A DNA stretch of 64,000 nt, taken from NCBI RefSeq assembly GCF_003583765.1, contig NZ_QXQA01000017.1, forward strand, positions 1 through 64,000, in the 5' to 3' direction. Shown one piece after another: positions 25,784-34,418 of this stretch. Under the pieces are notes generated by a model that saw only the letters and a program-made list of their open reading frames with translations, made no database searches and was not told the origin of the DNA. The DNA comes from Paenibacillus nanensis. Lineage in GTDB: Bacteria; Bacillota; Bacilli; Paenibacillales; Paenibacillaceae. Position 1 is the first letter of the stretch. Every line of letters starts with the position of its first letter. A program made the translations under genes and the position numbers.

Positions 25784-25810
25784 AAAAGCACCTGAAGCTC
25801 AGGTGCTTTT
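25784..25810. terminator. Bidirectional terminator between rpmB and spoVM
   Basis: AAAAGCACCTGA / TCAGGTGCTTTT, a 12-bp stem with a 3-nt loop. It is followed on the plus strand by ATTTTTC and on the minus strand by the stem's own TTTT. Confidence 0.88.
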
Positions 25811-25863
25811 ATTTTTCCCGCTCCCATTGTAAAGCGTGTGTACGGCGCAAGACCGGGATCCCA

Positions 25864-25944
25864 TTAATTTTTCTGGAACGTATTCAGAATCGCTTTAACA
25901 AACCCGCCAAGAAACTTCGGCAGCTTGATCGTATAAAATTTCAT
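25864..25944 (-). CDS. spoVM: Stage V sporulation protein M
   Basis: A 26-residue amphipathic peptide beginning MKFYTIKLPKFLGG, nearly identical in its first half to B. subtilis SpoVM. It marks the forespore surface by preferring positive membrane curvature, recruits SpoIVA to start coat assembly, and is a substrate/inhibitor of FtsH. Proline-9 and the glycine pair are kept. GGAGGG lies 7 nt before ATG. Position beside rpmB is the same as in B. subtilis. A sigma-E-like promoter lies upstream. Confidence 0.95.
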   Translation of the reverse strand: MKFYTIKLPKFLGGFVKAILNTFQKN

Positions 25945-26008
25945 GCCCCATCCCTCCTCAGACACGCTCATGAAATAGCTCCGTGACACATCCCGCGCTC
26001 ATGTAACC

Positions 26009-26037
26009 ATCCTATGCGAAGGATCTTTGTCCTATTC
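26009..26037 (-). promoter_or_regulatory. Sigma-E-like promoter of spoVM
   Basis: Minus strand: GAATA (26037-26033), then CATAGGAT (26016-26009), with 16 nt between the ATA and the -10. This fits the mother-cell sigma-E pattern ATA-N16-CATACANT at most positions. It lies 65 nt upstream of the spoVM start; B. subtilis spoVM is sigma-E dependent. Confidence 0.55.
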
Positions 26038-26066
26038 CACCCGCAAACGCCCAAGAATAATAGGGA

Positions 26067-26348
26067 TTATGACACAAACATAACGGCGAATTGCTCCGGA
26101 TTTTTAACGTACCTGTAGGCTGTAACGCAGAAGACGGTGAAGAAGCTGAAGAATAAAGCCAGAATCAAAAACAATATTCTTTTTCCTATCGTTTCGAAGC
26201 GCCGGAAATAACGAATGGCGATATAAATCGAAAGCAATGAAAACAAATACTTCTCAAAGCTGGGAATGATCATAAACAACGCTAGGCAAGTCCCTGCCAG
26301 CACGCTGTAAAGCATTACCCAAAAGCTCGTTTTGATCGTCTCGTTCAT
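26067..26348 (-). CDS. Hypothetical small membrane protein (93 aa)
   Basis: Three hydrophobic segments (~9-27, 33-46, 54-76) with a basic patch RYFRRFETIGKR between the second and third. AAGGGGGAG precedes ATG. It lies 11 nt after rpe and occupies the place held by thiN (thiamine pyrophosphokinase) in B. subtilis, but shows no resemblance to ThiN. Not recognised. Confidence 0.6.
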   Translation of the reverse strand: MNETIKTSFWVMLYSVLAGTCLALFMIIPSFEKYLFSLLSIYIAIRYFRRFETIGKRILFLILALFFSFFTVFCVTAYRYVKNPEQFAVMFVS

Positions 26349-26359
26349 CCTTCTCCCCC

Positions 26360-27004
26360 TTAGCGAAGCGCCGCGATGGCCGCCGCGCGATCCTTCTCCC
26401 CGAACACCGCGTTGCCGGCCACGAGCACGTTGGCGCCCGCATCCACAATCGGACCCGCCGTTTCGCGGTTAACGCCGCCGTCTACCTGCACGTGGACGCT
26501 GCTTAAGCCTCTTTCCTCCAGCATTGCTCTCACTTGACGAAGCTTCACGAGCGAGTAAGGAATAAAGGACTGCCCCCCGAAGCCCGGATTAACGGTCATG
26601 ATCAAGACAAGGTCCAAATCATGAATGATCGGCTCCAGCACCGCAACCGGCGTGGCCGGATTGATGGCTACTCCCGCAGGAATCCCCTTCTCTTTGATCG
26701 CATGGACGGTCCGGTGAAGATGAACGCATGCTTCGGCATGGACGGTAATACGATCCGCGCCTGCCGCAATATAGTTGGAGAATGACAGCTCCGGACGCTC
26801 GATCATCAGATGCACGTCGAACGGCAGCTTCGTTGCGGAACGAACCGCGGCGATAACTGGCGGACCGAAGGTCAGATTCGGAACAAAATGTCCGTCCATC
26901 ACATCGACGTGAATCCAGTCTGCTCCCGCATGCTCCGCCGCCTGAATTTCTTCGCCGAGTCTGGCGAAGTCGGCCGACAGTATGGAAGGCGCGATAATGG
27001 TCAT
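26360..27004 (-). CDS. rpe: Ribulose-phosphate 3-epimerase
   Basis: A 214-residue TIM-barrel enzyme interconverting ribulose 5-phosphate and xylulose 5-phosphate in the pentose phosphate pathway. Signatures: IAPSILSADFARLG, HVDVMDGHFVPNLTFGP (metal-binding His/Asp), MTVNPGFGGQSFI and QVDGGVNRETA (catalytic aspartate). GGAGGT lies 8 nt before ATG. It follows rsgA by 4 nt, as in the B. subtilis operon. Confidence 0.96.
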   Translation of the reverse strand: MTIIAPSILSADFARLGEEIQAAEHAGADWIHVDVMDGHFVPNLTFGPPVIAAVRSATKLPFDVHLMIERPELSFSNYIAAGADRITVHAEACVHLHRTVHAIKEKGIPAGVAINPATPVAVLEPIIHDLDLVLIMTVNPGFGGQSFIPYSLVKLRQVRAMLEERGLSSVHVQVDGGVNRETAGPIVDAGANVLVAGNAVFGEKDRAAAIAALR

Positions 27005-27008
27005 GTAG

Positions 27009-27899
27009 TTAGTACCTCCGTTTGATCTCTTTCATCTCCGATAAAAACTGCACGTAGTGGTCGTATCGGCTCTTTTCGATATCGCCGGACTCTAAGGCGG
27101 CAAGGACGGCGCAGCCCGGCTCGTGCACATGGGTGCATCCCCGGAACTTGCAATCCGGCGACAGCTTCCTCAGCTCGACAAAGCAGTAGCTTAAGTCTTC
27201 GATGCCGAGCTCGCCGAAGTCCAGCTGGCTGAAGCCCGGTGTATCGGCAACGTAACCGCCGCCGATATCAATGAGCTCCACATGCCTGGTCGTATGTTTG
27301 CCGCGGCCAAGCCTGTTGCTGATTTCATTCGTTTCAAGCGTCAGCCCCGGGACAAGCGCGTTGAGCAGCGATGACTTTCCGACGCCGGACTGGCCTGCGA
27401 AGACGGCCAAATGTCCTTGAAGCCGTTCCTTAAGCTCATGGATGCCCGCTCCCTTGCGGGAGCTTGTCCCGAACACTTCGTATCCGAGCGCCCGGTAAAT
27501 GCGATTAACGGAGGCCGCCGCTTCCGCAGCTTCCTCCGTAAAACCGCCTTCCTTTTCTAAGTCCTGCTTGCTAAGGCATAGAACGGCGGGGATCCCCGCA
27601 TGCTCGATATGGACAAGAAATTTGTCCAGCAGCTGCAGGTTGAGCGAAGGCTCCGTCACCGAAAATACAAGAATCGCGAGATCCACGTTCGCGACGGGCG
27701 GACGAATCAGCTCCGTGGAGCGGGGGAACAGCTCGGTTACCGTCCCCTCTCCGTTTTCGGTTATACTGTAATGCACCTTGTCGCCGACAAGAGGCGATTC
27801 GCCGCGCTTTTTGAACACGCCGCGCGCCCTGCACTGGACAACCTCTTCGCCGTTCTCCGCTTTTACGTAGTAATATCCGCTAAGCGCTTTGACGATCAT
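27009..27899 (-). CDS. rsgA: Ribosome small subunit-dependent GTPase A
   Basis: A circularly permuted GTPase that aids 30S maturation. An OB-fold lies at residues 1-70, followed by G4 CLSKQDLE, G1 AGQSGVGKSSLLNAL, G2 GRGKHTTRHVEL, G3 DTPGFSQLDF, and a zinc finger CKFRGCTHVHEPGC. ATG 27899 gives 296 residues, the family length, and aligns with MIVKALSGYYYV. It lies 14 nt after the prkC stop but has no clear ribosome binding site, so coupling to prkC is likely. An ATG at 27965 would add 22 residues read from prkC's tail. Confidence 0.93.
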   Translation of the reverse strand: MIVKALSGYYYVKAENGEEVVQCRARGVFKKRGESPLVGDKVHYSITENGEGTVTELFPRSTELIRPPVANVDLAILVFSVTEPSLNLQLLDKFLVHIEHAGIPAVLCLSKQDLEKEGGFTEEAAEAAASVNRIYRALGYEVFGTSSRKGAGIHELKERLQGHLAVFAGQSGVGKSSLLNALVPGLTLETNEISNRLGRGKHTTRHVELIDIGGGYVADTPGFSQLDFGELGIEDLSYCFVELRKLSPDCKFRGCTHVHEPGCAVLAALESGDIEKSRYDHYVQFLSEMKEIKRRY

Positions 27900-27912
27900 G
27901 CCGGTTTCTTGA

Positions 27913-30063
27913 TTACTGACCTTGTTCTCCGCCGTCCCCCGCGCCTTCGCCTTGATTCTCGCCATTTCCGCCTTCTACCCCCGCTTGCGCTGTTTCGTCA
28001 TTATTTTCTCCATTGCTGTCAGCCGGAGGCTGAGTCGCCTCATTGCCTGGAATGGTCAGCCCCGGATCCCCGGAGCCGTTAAGGTCTTCGTATCTGATTT
28101 CTCTGGAATCCATAAATTGATTGTCGCGGTATACCGTAACATGCGCGACCGTGTCCGGTGCCAGCACAACGGTTACCGGAATATCTACCGTCCCCGTAAT
28201 CGTATGCGTTTCACCCGTTATATTCTCGCCTCTGGCGTCCGAATAATCGATCCGCACCTCGCTGGATTTACCGGCTGTAGCCGGCGAAATTCTCACGTTG
28301 AACGTGTGCGTCTTCGCATCTGCCGGAGGCCCGGAGCTGACAGTGACCGTAATCTTCGATCCTTTCGGAACCTCGTCCCCCGCATTATAAGGGCCGACTG
28401 AGATGATCCGGTCCTTCTCATGCAGGTAGCTCGGTTCCGTGAGAATGTCAACTTTTTCTAACACCAGCCCCAAAGACTCAAGCAGCTTCTGAGCCGTAGA
28501 CAATCTCTCGTCAACCAAATCCGGCATTTCTACCATCTCAGGCCCGAGACTGACGACGAACGAAATCTCATCCTTCAAAGGATCGAGCTGCTGGCCGGAC
28601 ACCGGCGTCTGTTCAAGAATTGTCCCAAGCTGCTTCTCGTTATGCTCTTCGGATATGTGGATTCGGTCCTCCGTAAAGCCGAGCGCCAATAGCTCCTCTT
28701 TTACCGTATCGATTGACTGATCGACATAGCTTTTCACCGTTTCCAGTTCAGGACCGTCGCTGACGGTAAGCTGGATGAATGAATTCACTTTAACCATCTG
28801 GTTGCTTTTAGACTGGTCGATAACTTGATCCTTCGGGACGTCTTTGCTCGGCTCCCTCAGCACAGGATCCTCGACCCTAAGACCGGCTTCTTCTATCATT
28901 TTTCGCGCATCATCAAGTGTCTCCCCGACAACGTACGGCACTTTCACCTCTTCGGTATCAAGCTTATCGAGCAGCCACATGAAACCGAAAATAATGAGCG
29001 CCAAAATCGCAAGCGTAACACCGACAACGGTAAGCGGCTTTTTCCAGCCCTTCGGCTTTTGCTCGGCCTCCGCATCCGACCAGTTCACGCCAGTGTCGGT
29101 ATTGACAGCCGCCTTCGCCGGCTGCTTCCGCTCGTACTCCTCTGCAGAGCGGCCTGCGGCAGCCTCGCCGCGGATCGCCGGCATCACGCGCGTCTCTTCC
29201 ATATCGCTGTAGCTGGCGAACGTTATTTTCGGTTCATTCAGACGATCCGGCCTTAAGCAGGTGTCCAGATCCAGCAGCATTTCATGGGCGGAATCGTAGC
29301 GCTCGTCCGGTTTCTTGCGCGTAGCTTTTAGAATAATGTTCTCCACGCTTTGCGGGATATGAGGATTAACAAAACGCGGATCCTCAAAATTTTCCTGCAG
29401 GTGCTTGAGCGCAACGCTAATCGGGCTTTCGCCGACGTAGGGCAGTCTGCCCGTAAGCATTTGGTACATCACGATGCCGAGTGAATACAGGTCGGACTTT
29501 TCCCCCGTATTAATGCCTTTTGCATGCTCCGGCGAAAAATAATGAACGGAGCCCACGACGGAACCTGTCTGCGTGATCGTCGAGGACGTCACCGCCCGGG
29601 CGATTCCGAAATCCGTCACCTTCACTCTTCCGTTATTGCCGATAAGAATATTATGAGGCTTAATGTCCCGATGTATAATTTGGTTTTGATGCGCATGATC
29701 GAGAGCGTCGCAGATCTGCACGGCGATGCGAACCGCTTCGTCCGCCTGCAGAGGCGCTCGTTCTTGTATAATTTCATTCAGATTATTGCCTTCCACATAC
29801 TCCATTACAATATAATGAATGTCGTCCTCTTGCCCGACGTCATAGATGCTGACGACGTTTGGATGGGACAACGCAGCGGCAGATTGTGCTTCCCTGCGGA
29901 ACCTGCGGATGAACTCCTCGTCGCCAACGAATTGCTGCCGAAGCACCTTCACGGCAACGTTTCGGTTAAGCAACACGTCATGCGCTTTATAGACAAGCGC
30001 CATTCCTCCGCCGCCGATGCGGGACAAAATTTCGTAACGGCCGCCTAAGTCATGTCCAATCAT
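27913..30063 (-). CDS. prkC: Serine/threonine protein kinase with PASTA domains
   Basis: A 716-residue membrane kinase that senses muropeptides and peptidoglycan. The kinase domain is at ~9-270 (glycine loop IGGGGMALVY, AVKVL lysine, catalytic IIHRDIKPHN, DFG, GSVHYFSPEH). A membrane helix lies at ~350-372, then three extracellular PASTA repeats (~378-590) and an Ig-like domain. The end is a low-complexity Gly/Glu/Asn tail. It can trigger spore germination in B. subtilis. ATGA overlap with prpC couples kinase and phosphatase. Confidence 0.95.
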   Translation of the reverse strand: MIGHDLGGRYEILSRIGGGGMALVYKAHDVLLNRNVAVKVLRQQFVGDEEFIRRFRREAQSAAALSHPNVVSIYDVGQEDDIHYIVMEYVEGNNLNEIIQERAPLQADEAVRIAVQICDALDHAHQNQIIHRDIKPHNILIGNNGRVKVTDFGIARAVTSSTITQTGSVVGSVHYFSPEHAKGINTGEKSDLYSLGIVMYQMLTGRLPYVGESPISVALKHLQENFEDPRFVNPHIPQSVENIILKATRKKPDERYDSAHEMLLDLDTCLRPDRLNEPKITFASYSDMEETRVMPAIRGEAAAGRSAEEYERKQPAKAAVNTDTGVNWSDAEAEQKPKGWKKPLTVVGVTLAILALIIFGFMWLLDKLDTEEVKVPYVVGETLDDARKMIEEAGLRVEDPVLREPSKDVPKDQVIDQSKSNQMVKVNSFIQLTVSDGPELETVKSYVDQSIDTVKEELLALGFTEDRIHISEEHNEKQLGTILEQTPVSGQQLDPLKDEISFVVSLGPEMVEMPDLVDERLSTAQKLLESLGLVLEKVDILTEPSYLHEKDRIISVGPYNAGDEVPKGSKITVTVSSGPPADAKTHTFNVRISPATAGKSSEVRIDYSDARGENITGETHTITGTVDIPVTVVLAPDTVAHVTVYRDNQFMDSREIRYEDLNGSGDPGLTIPGNEATQPPADSNGENNDETAQAGVEGGNGENQGEGAGDGGEQGQ

Positions 30064-30830
30064 TGTGAACTCTCCTCCCGCTTCATGCCGGCACTCTCTT
30101 GAAGAAGCACGACGGTAATGTTGTCGTCGCCTCCCGCTTCGAGCGCTAGCTGAATGAGATGATCCGCCTTGCTCTCAAGCTCCTCTTCTCCGTTTGCGAC
30201 TACCTCCAGCATTTGCTGCTCGCTGACCATATTGGTTAACCCGTCGCTGCATAAGAGAAGGACATCCTCCGGAGACCATTCGACCGCCTGCACATCAATT
30301 TCAACGTGAGGGTCGGTACCGACCGCTCGCGTCAGCACATTGCGCCTTGGATGGTTAGCGGCCTCCTCCTCCGTCAGCTGACCGGACTTCACCAGCTCAT
30401 TCACAAGCGAATGGTCCATCGTCAGCAGATCGATGGAGTTTTTGGTCAGCTTGTACGCTCGGCTGTCGCCGACATGGCCGATAATGACATTGCCCGCGCG
30501 CAGCAATGCGGCGACGATCGTCGTGCCCATATTATGATAACGTTCGTCGCCGGCCGCCATCGCGTAGATGGTCTCATTCGCTTCGCTGATCGCTTGGCGA
30601 ATGAGCATCTTTCCTTCCTGCTCCGTCAGCTCCGGCTTCGACGCGTTCCGCTCCAAAGCGTTCCGGAACGCATCTACCGCCAATTGGCTGGCGACGTCGC
30701 CGGCCTGGTGCCCGCCCATGCCGTCTGCGACGATCGCCAGCGTTACGCCGTTACTCAGCTGTCCCACCCAAGACTGGTCTTCGTTGATCTGTCTGACTCG
30801 TCCGATATTACTGCGGTTTGCCGTTAACAA
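30060..30830 (-). CDS. prpC: PP2C-type serine/threonine phosphatase
   Basis: A 256-residue PPM phosphatase that reverses PrkC phosphorylation. Motifs: RQINEDQSW, IVADGMGGHQAGDVAS (metal Asp), GHVGDSRAY, LLCSDGLTNM and GGDDNITVVLL. TTG at 30830 is chosen because the resulting MLTANRSNIGRVRQ matches the B. subtilis start (MLTA...) and GAGGTG lies 8 nt upstream; an ATG 69 nt further up overlaps rlmN. Its stop overlaps the prkC ATG. Confidence 0.95.
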   Translation of the reverse strand: MLTANRSNIGRVRQINEDQSWVGQLSNGVTLAIVADGMGGHQAGDVASQLAVDAFRNALERNASKPELTEQEGKMLIRQAISEANETIYAMAAGDERYHNMGTTIVAALLRAGNVIIGHVGDSRAYKLTKNSIDLLTMDHSLVNELVKSGQLTEEEAANHPRRNVLTRAVGTDPHVEIDVQAVEWSPEDVLLLCSDGLTNMVSEQQMLEVVANGEEELESKADHLIQLALEAGGDDNITVVLLQESAGMKREESSQ

Positions 30831-30837
30831 TGCGTCA

Positions 30838-31893
30838 TCACCTCGCCTGAGACTCCATATGTTTCGCTCGTAACTGGCCGCAAGCGGCCGCGATGTCATG
30901 TCCTTGCTCCCTGCGTATCGTCACGTTAATCTTATTGCGCTCCAGCACCCGCGAAAATTCGAAAATATCTTCGCGCGGCGTACGCACATAATTGCGTTCA
31001 GGGACGTGGTTAACCGGAATGAGATTGACATGGCATAACATGTCCTTCAGCACGTCGGCAAGCTCCTGCGCATGCTCCGGCTGGTCGTTCACGCCGCCGA
31101 TCAGCGCGTATTCGAACGTAATCCGTCTGCCCGTCTTGGCGATATAATAGCGGCAAGCCTCGATCACGTCGTCGAACGGGAAGCGGCGGTTAACCGGCAT
31201 CAGCTTGGAACGAAGCTTGTCGTTCGGAGCGTGAATGGAAATCGCCAGGTTGATTTGCGTATTCTCGTCCGCGAACTTGTACATGCTCGGCACGATGCCG
31301 CTGGTCGAGACGGTAATATGGCGCTGTCCGATGTTGAGCCCCTTCTCGTGAATCATAATGCGCAAGAACGCCATCGTCGCGTCGTAGTTCTCAAACGGTT
31401 CGCCGGAGCCCATGATGACAATGCTGGACACCCGCTCTCCCGTCGCGTCGAGCATTTGCTGGGCGGTAACAACCTGGGCGACAATTTCGCCCGCCGTCAA
31501 ATTCCGCTTCAGTCCTCCGAGAGTCGAAGCGCAGAAGGTGCAGCCGATCCGGCAGCCGACCTGCGTCGTGACGCAAATGCTGTTGCCATAGTTATGGCGC
31601 ATAATAACGGTCTCGATCGCATGGTTGTCGTGAAGCCCGAACAAAAATTTAACGGTGCCGTCTTTCGACTCGAATTTCGTAATTTCCGTAAGGGTGACGA
31701 ATTGGAACTGTTCGTCCAGCTTTTCACGCAGCGCCTTCGGCAGGTTCGTCATTTCCTCAAAGCTCCGCACCCGCTTGACGTAAATCCAGTCGAACAGCTG
31801 GTCCGCGCGGAAGGACGGCTCGCCGTTTTCCTTCATCCATTCGTGTAGCCCTTCCAGCGTATAATCGTAAATTATCGGTTTCATCTCATTCAT
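30838..31893 (-). CDS. rlmN: 23S rRNA (A2503-C2)/tRNA (A37-C2) methyltransferase RlmN
   Basis: A 351-residue radical SAM enzyme. The cluster-binding motif CRIGCTFCAST is present, followed by GLKRNLTAGEIVAQV and VNLIPVNHVPERNYVRTP. The two cysteines of the methyl relay are expected in the cluster region and near IAAACGQL at the C-terminus. Three starts are possible: GTG 31896, ATG 31893, ATG 31884; only a weak AGGTG lies nearby. It sits 8 nt before prpC. Confidence 0.95.
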   Translation of the reverse strand: MNEMKPIIYDYTLEGLHEWMKENGEPSFRADQLFDWIYVKRVRSFEEMTNLPKALREKLDEQFQFVTLTEITKFESKDGTVKFLFGLHDNHAIETVIMRHNYGNSICVTTQVGCRIGCTFCASTLGGLKRNLTAGEIVAQVVTAQQMLDATGERVSSIVIMGSGEPFENYDATMAFLRIMIHEKGLNIGQRHITVSTSGIVPSMYKFADENTQINLAISIHAPNDKLRSKLMPVNRRFPFDDVIEACRYYIAKTGRRITFEYALIGGVNDQPEHAQELADVLKDMLCHVNLIPVNHVPERNYVRTPREDIFEFSRVLERNKINVTIRREQGHDIAAACGQLRAKHMESQAR

Positions 31894-31971
31894 CACACCT
31901 GTATTTTATTGTAGGACGGCCCTTTTGAAATATGCCTATTTTTGGACCGTTGTCGATTATTTTACCACAAA

Positions 31972-32008
31972 CGCCCATGCACAAGCCATAAGAGGCCTCA
32001 TGGGCGTC
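31972..32008 (-). terminator. Possible hairpin terminator after rsmB
   Basis: ACGCCCATG / CATGGGCGT form a 9-bp stem overlapping the rsmB stop, followed by TTTGTGG on the minus strand. The U tract is short, so read-through into rlmN may be partial. Confidence 0.45.
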
Positions 32009-33461
32009 TGGTCATGCGCGCAATATAGAAGCCGTCGCTTCCGAAATGGTGCGGAAGCAGCTGCAGTTGTCCGTCAAACGGCGTACCTATGATGCCGGCT
32101 TCGCGCAGCCGGCTTAGAACGGCCTCCGGCCAATCGGCGTCCAGCTCGAAATCGGGATGCTCCGCCAAAAAAGCCGCGATCTGCTCTTCGTTCTCTTCCT
32201 TTTCGATCGTGCAGGTGCTGTATACCAGCGTTCCTCCAGGGCGAACTAGGCCGCTCGCCTCCTTCAGCAGCTGACGCTGAAGCGCGGCGATTTCCGCGAT
32301 GTCGCCCTCCGTTTTGTTCCACTTGATTTCGGGCTTTCTGCGAATAACGCCAAATCCCGAGCATGGCGCATCCAGGAGCACCGCGTCCATCGACTGCTCC
32401 TTGAACCGCTCCGACAGCTTCGCGGCGTCGCCCGTAATCGCCTCTACATTGCGCAGCTTCAGCCGCTCCGTCTGCGAGACGATCAATTCGCGCTTATGGG
32501 CATGCAGATCATTCGCCCACACCTTGCCTTTGCCTTCCATCAGCTCGGCCATATGGGCGCTCTTGCCTCCGGGCGCGGCGCAGCAATCAAGCACCTTCAT
32601 GCCAGGCTTCGGCGCAACGACCTCGGCGACCAGCATGGAGCTCTCATCCTGCACAGACCACAGCCCATGGCGGAATCCTTCCGTGTCAGCCATGTTGCCT
32701 CCGCCGCGCACGACGATCCCGGACGGAGCGACTGCGGAAGGCTGCGCGTCCAAACCGCTCTCCTGCAGCTCGCGAAGCCTTTGATCGCGGCTGGCGAGCA
32801 TTGTGTTCACGCGGATACTGGCATGCGGCGGTTCATTGCCCGACGCAAGAATCGCCTCTGTCGTCTCCAGCCCAAAGGTATCGGCCCAGCGTCTTACAAG
32901 CCATTCGGGATACGAGTGGCGAAGGGCAAGCGTCGCGACCGGCGTTTCTGCCCGAATATCGGACAGCTTCAGCTCGTCCTTGCCGCGATCGATGCTGCGA
33001 AGCACGCCGTTCACCATGCCGGAAATGCCGGCATGTCCTCTCCGCTTCGCAATGGTTACAGCTTCGTTCACAGCCGCGTGCGAAGGGATGCGGTCCAAGA
33101 ACAGCAGCTGGTACGCGCTGAGCCGAAGCAGCTGATGGACCCACGTATCCAGCTTGTGAAGCCCCTTCGCCACAAACTTCGACAGCCAATAGTCGAGCGT
33201 AGCCTGCCTCCCGATCGTGCCGTACACCAGCTCTGTCGCTAGCGCAGCATCCGCTCTGGACATGCCCGACTCCTGCAGCGAGCGGTTCAGCTGAATATTG
33301 CTGTACGCGCCTGTCTCGGCGACCTTCACCAATATGTTAAGCGCGAGCTCGCGCGGCGTTACCGCTCTCCGCTGCGGCTGCGGCTGCTTGGAGCCGCTAT
33401 GCCCTCCGGGCCGCCGATTTCCGCCGCGCTTTATGCCGGATGTTCTATTTTCGCCGCTCAT
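31998..33461 (-). CDS. rsmB: 16S rRNA (cytosine-967-C5)-methyltransferase
   Basis: A 487-residue enzyme. The NusB-like RNA-binding domain is at ~35-165, and a Rossmann methyltransferase domain with VLDCCAAPGGKSAHMAEL (SAM site) lies at ~275-480. LLDAPCSGFGVIRRKPEIKW holds the release cysteine and STCTIEKEENEEQI the nucleophile cysteine. An unusual N-terminal Gly/Arg/Gln-rich extension of ~30 residues precedes the domain. Its ATG overlaps the fmt stop. Confidence 0.95.
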   Translation of the reverse strand: MSGENRTSGIKRGGNRRPGGHSGSKQPQPQRRAVTPRELALNILVKVAETGAYSNIQLNRSLQESGMSRADAALATELVYGTIGRQATLDYWLSKFVAKGLHKLDTWVHQLLRLSAYQLLFLDRIPSHAAVNEAVTIAKRRGHAGISGMVNGVLRSIDRGKDELKLSDIRAETPVATLALRHSYPEWLVRRWADTFGLETTEAILASGNEPPHASIRVNTMLASRDQRLRELQESGLDAQPSAVAPSGIVVRGGGNMADTEGFRHGLWSVQDESSMLVAEVVAPKPGMKVLDCCAAPGGKSAHMAELMEGKGKVWANDLHAHKRELIVSQTERLKLRNVEAITGDAAKLSERFKEQSMDAVLLDAPCSGFGVIRRKPEIKWNKTEGDIAEIAALQRQLLKEASGLVRPGGTLVYSTCTIEKEENEEQIAAFLAEHPDFELDADWPEAVLSRLREAGIIGTPFDGQLQLLPHHFGSDGFYIARMTRRP

Positions 33462-34414
33462 TGCGCTTCACCTATACCAAACTGCGTGCCCGGTTCGATC
33501 CGCGCGCCTTTCACCCAGTCGGACACCGCCATAACGCGCTTGCCTGCCGGCTGGACCTCGGTCAAAACCAGCTTGCCTTCGCCCGTCTGCACGACGATGC
33601 CGCTTGCATCAGCTGTTAGAATCGTGCCCGGCGCTGCTCCGGCCGTTCCGGCCCCGTTGCTACTCGGAACCTCGCATTTCCACACCTTGAACACTTCGCC
33701 GCCAAGCGAAGTGAAAGCGCCGGCCATCGGCGATAACCCTCTAACCTGATTGAACAGCGCCCTCGCGGACTTGCCCCAATCGATTCTTTCATCCTCGCGC
33801 GTCAAATTAGGCGCGTATGTAGCTTCTTCCTCCCGCTGCGGCACCGCCTTCGCCGATCCATCGATAATCGAAGGCAGCGTCTCGCCAAGCAGCTTGGCGC
33901 CGGCGGCGCTTAGCTTCTCGAACATCGTGCCCGACGTGTCTTCGTCGGTAATCGGAACAACGACTCTGCTGATCATGTCGCCGGTATCGAGACCCTCCGC
34001 CATATACATGATCGTCACGCCGGTTTCGGGCTCCCCGTTCATGATCGAACGTTGGATTGGCGCCCCGCCGCGGTATTTCGGCAGGAGCGATCCATGCACG
34101 TTGATGCATCCGAGCCGCGGCAGCTCCAGTACAGCTTTCGGAAGGATTTGGCCGTATGCGGCCGTGACGATCAAGTCCGGCTTAAATTCGGCGACTGCCG
34201 ATACCGCCTCCTGATTTCTCATTCTATCCGGCTGCAGCACGGGTATACCAAGCGATAACGCCGCTTCCTTGACAGGCGGCGGCGTCAGCGTCTTTTTCCG
34301 GCCCTTCGGCCTGTCCGGCTGGGTGACAACGGCAACAACCTCATAGCCGCTTGATACTAGCATTTGCAAGGAAGGGACGGCGAAATCCGGCGTCCCCATA
34401 AATACGATACGCAT
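33458..34414 (-). CDS. fmt: Methionyl-tRNA formyltransferase
   Basis: A 318-residue enzyme formylating initiator Met-tRNA with 10-formyl-THF. Signatures: IVFMGTPDFAVPSLQ, GCINVHGSLLPKYRGGAPI (catalytic Asn and His), GLDTGDMI (catalytic Asp), and a C-terminal OB-like domain from ~205. It lies 4 nt after def and overlaps rsmB, forming the usual def-fmt-rsmB unit. Confidence 0.97.
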   Translation of the reverse strand: MRIVFMGTPDFAVPSLQMLVSSGYEVVAVVTQPDRPKGRKKTLTPPPVKEAALSLGIPVLQPDRMRNQEAVSAVAEFKPDLIVTAAYGQILPKAVLELPRLGCINVHGSLLPKYRGGAPIQRSIMNGEPETGVTIMYMAEGLDTGDMISRVVVPITDEDTSGTMFEKLSAAGAKLLGETLPSIIDGSAKAVPQREEEATYAPNLTREDERIDWGKSARALFNQVRGLSPMAGAFTSLGGEVFKVWKCEVPSSNGAGTAGAAPGTILTADASGIVVQTGEGKLVLTEVQPAGKRVMAVSDWVKGARIEPGTQFGIGEAQ

Positions 34415-34418
34415 GAAT

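Noticed and set aside
31072..31848. A 258-codon plus-strand frame opposite rlmN
   Set aside because: It lies wholly inside rlmN, with no ribosome binding site or recognisable domain.
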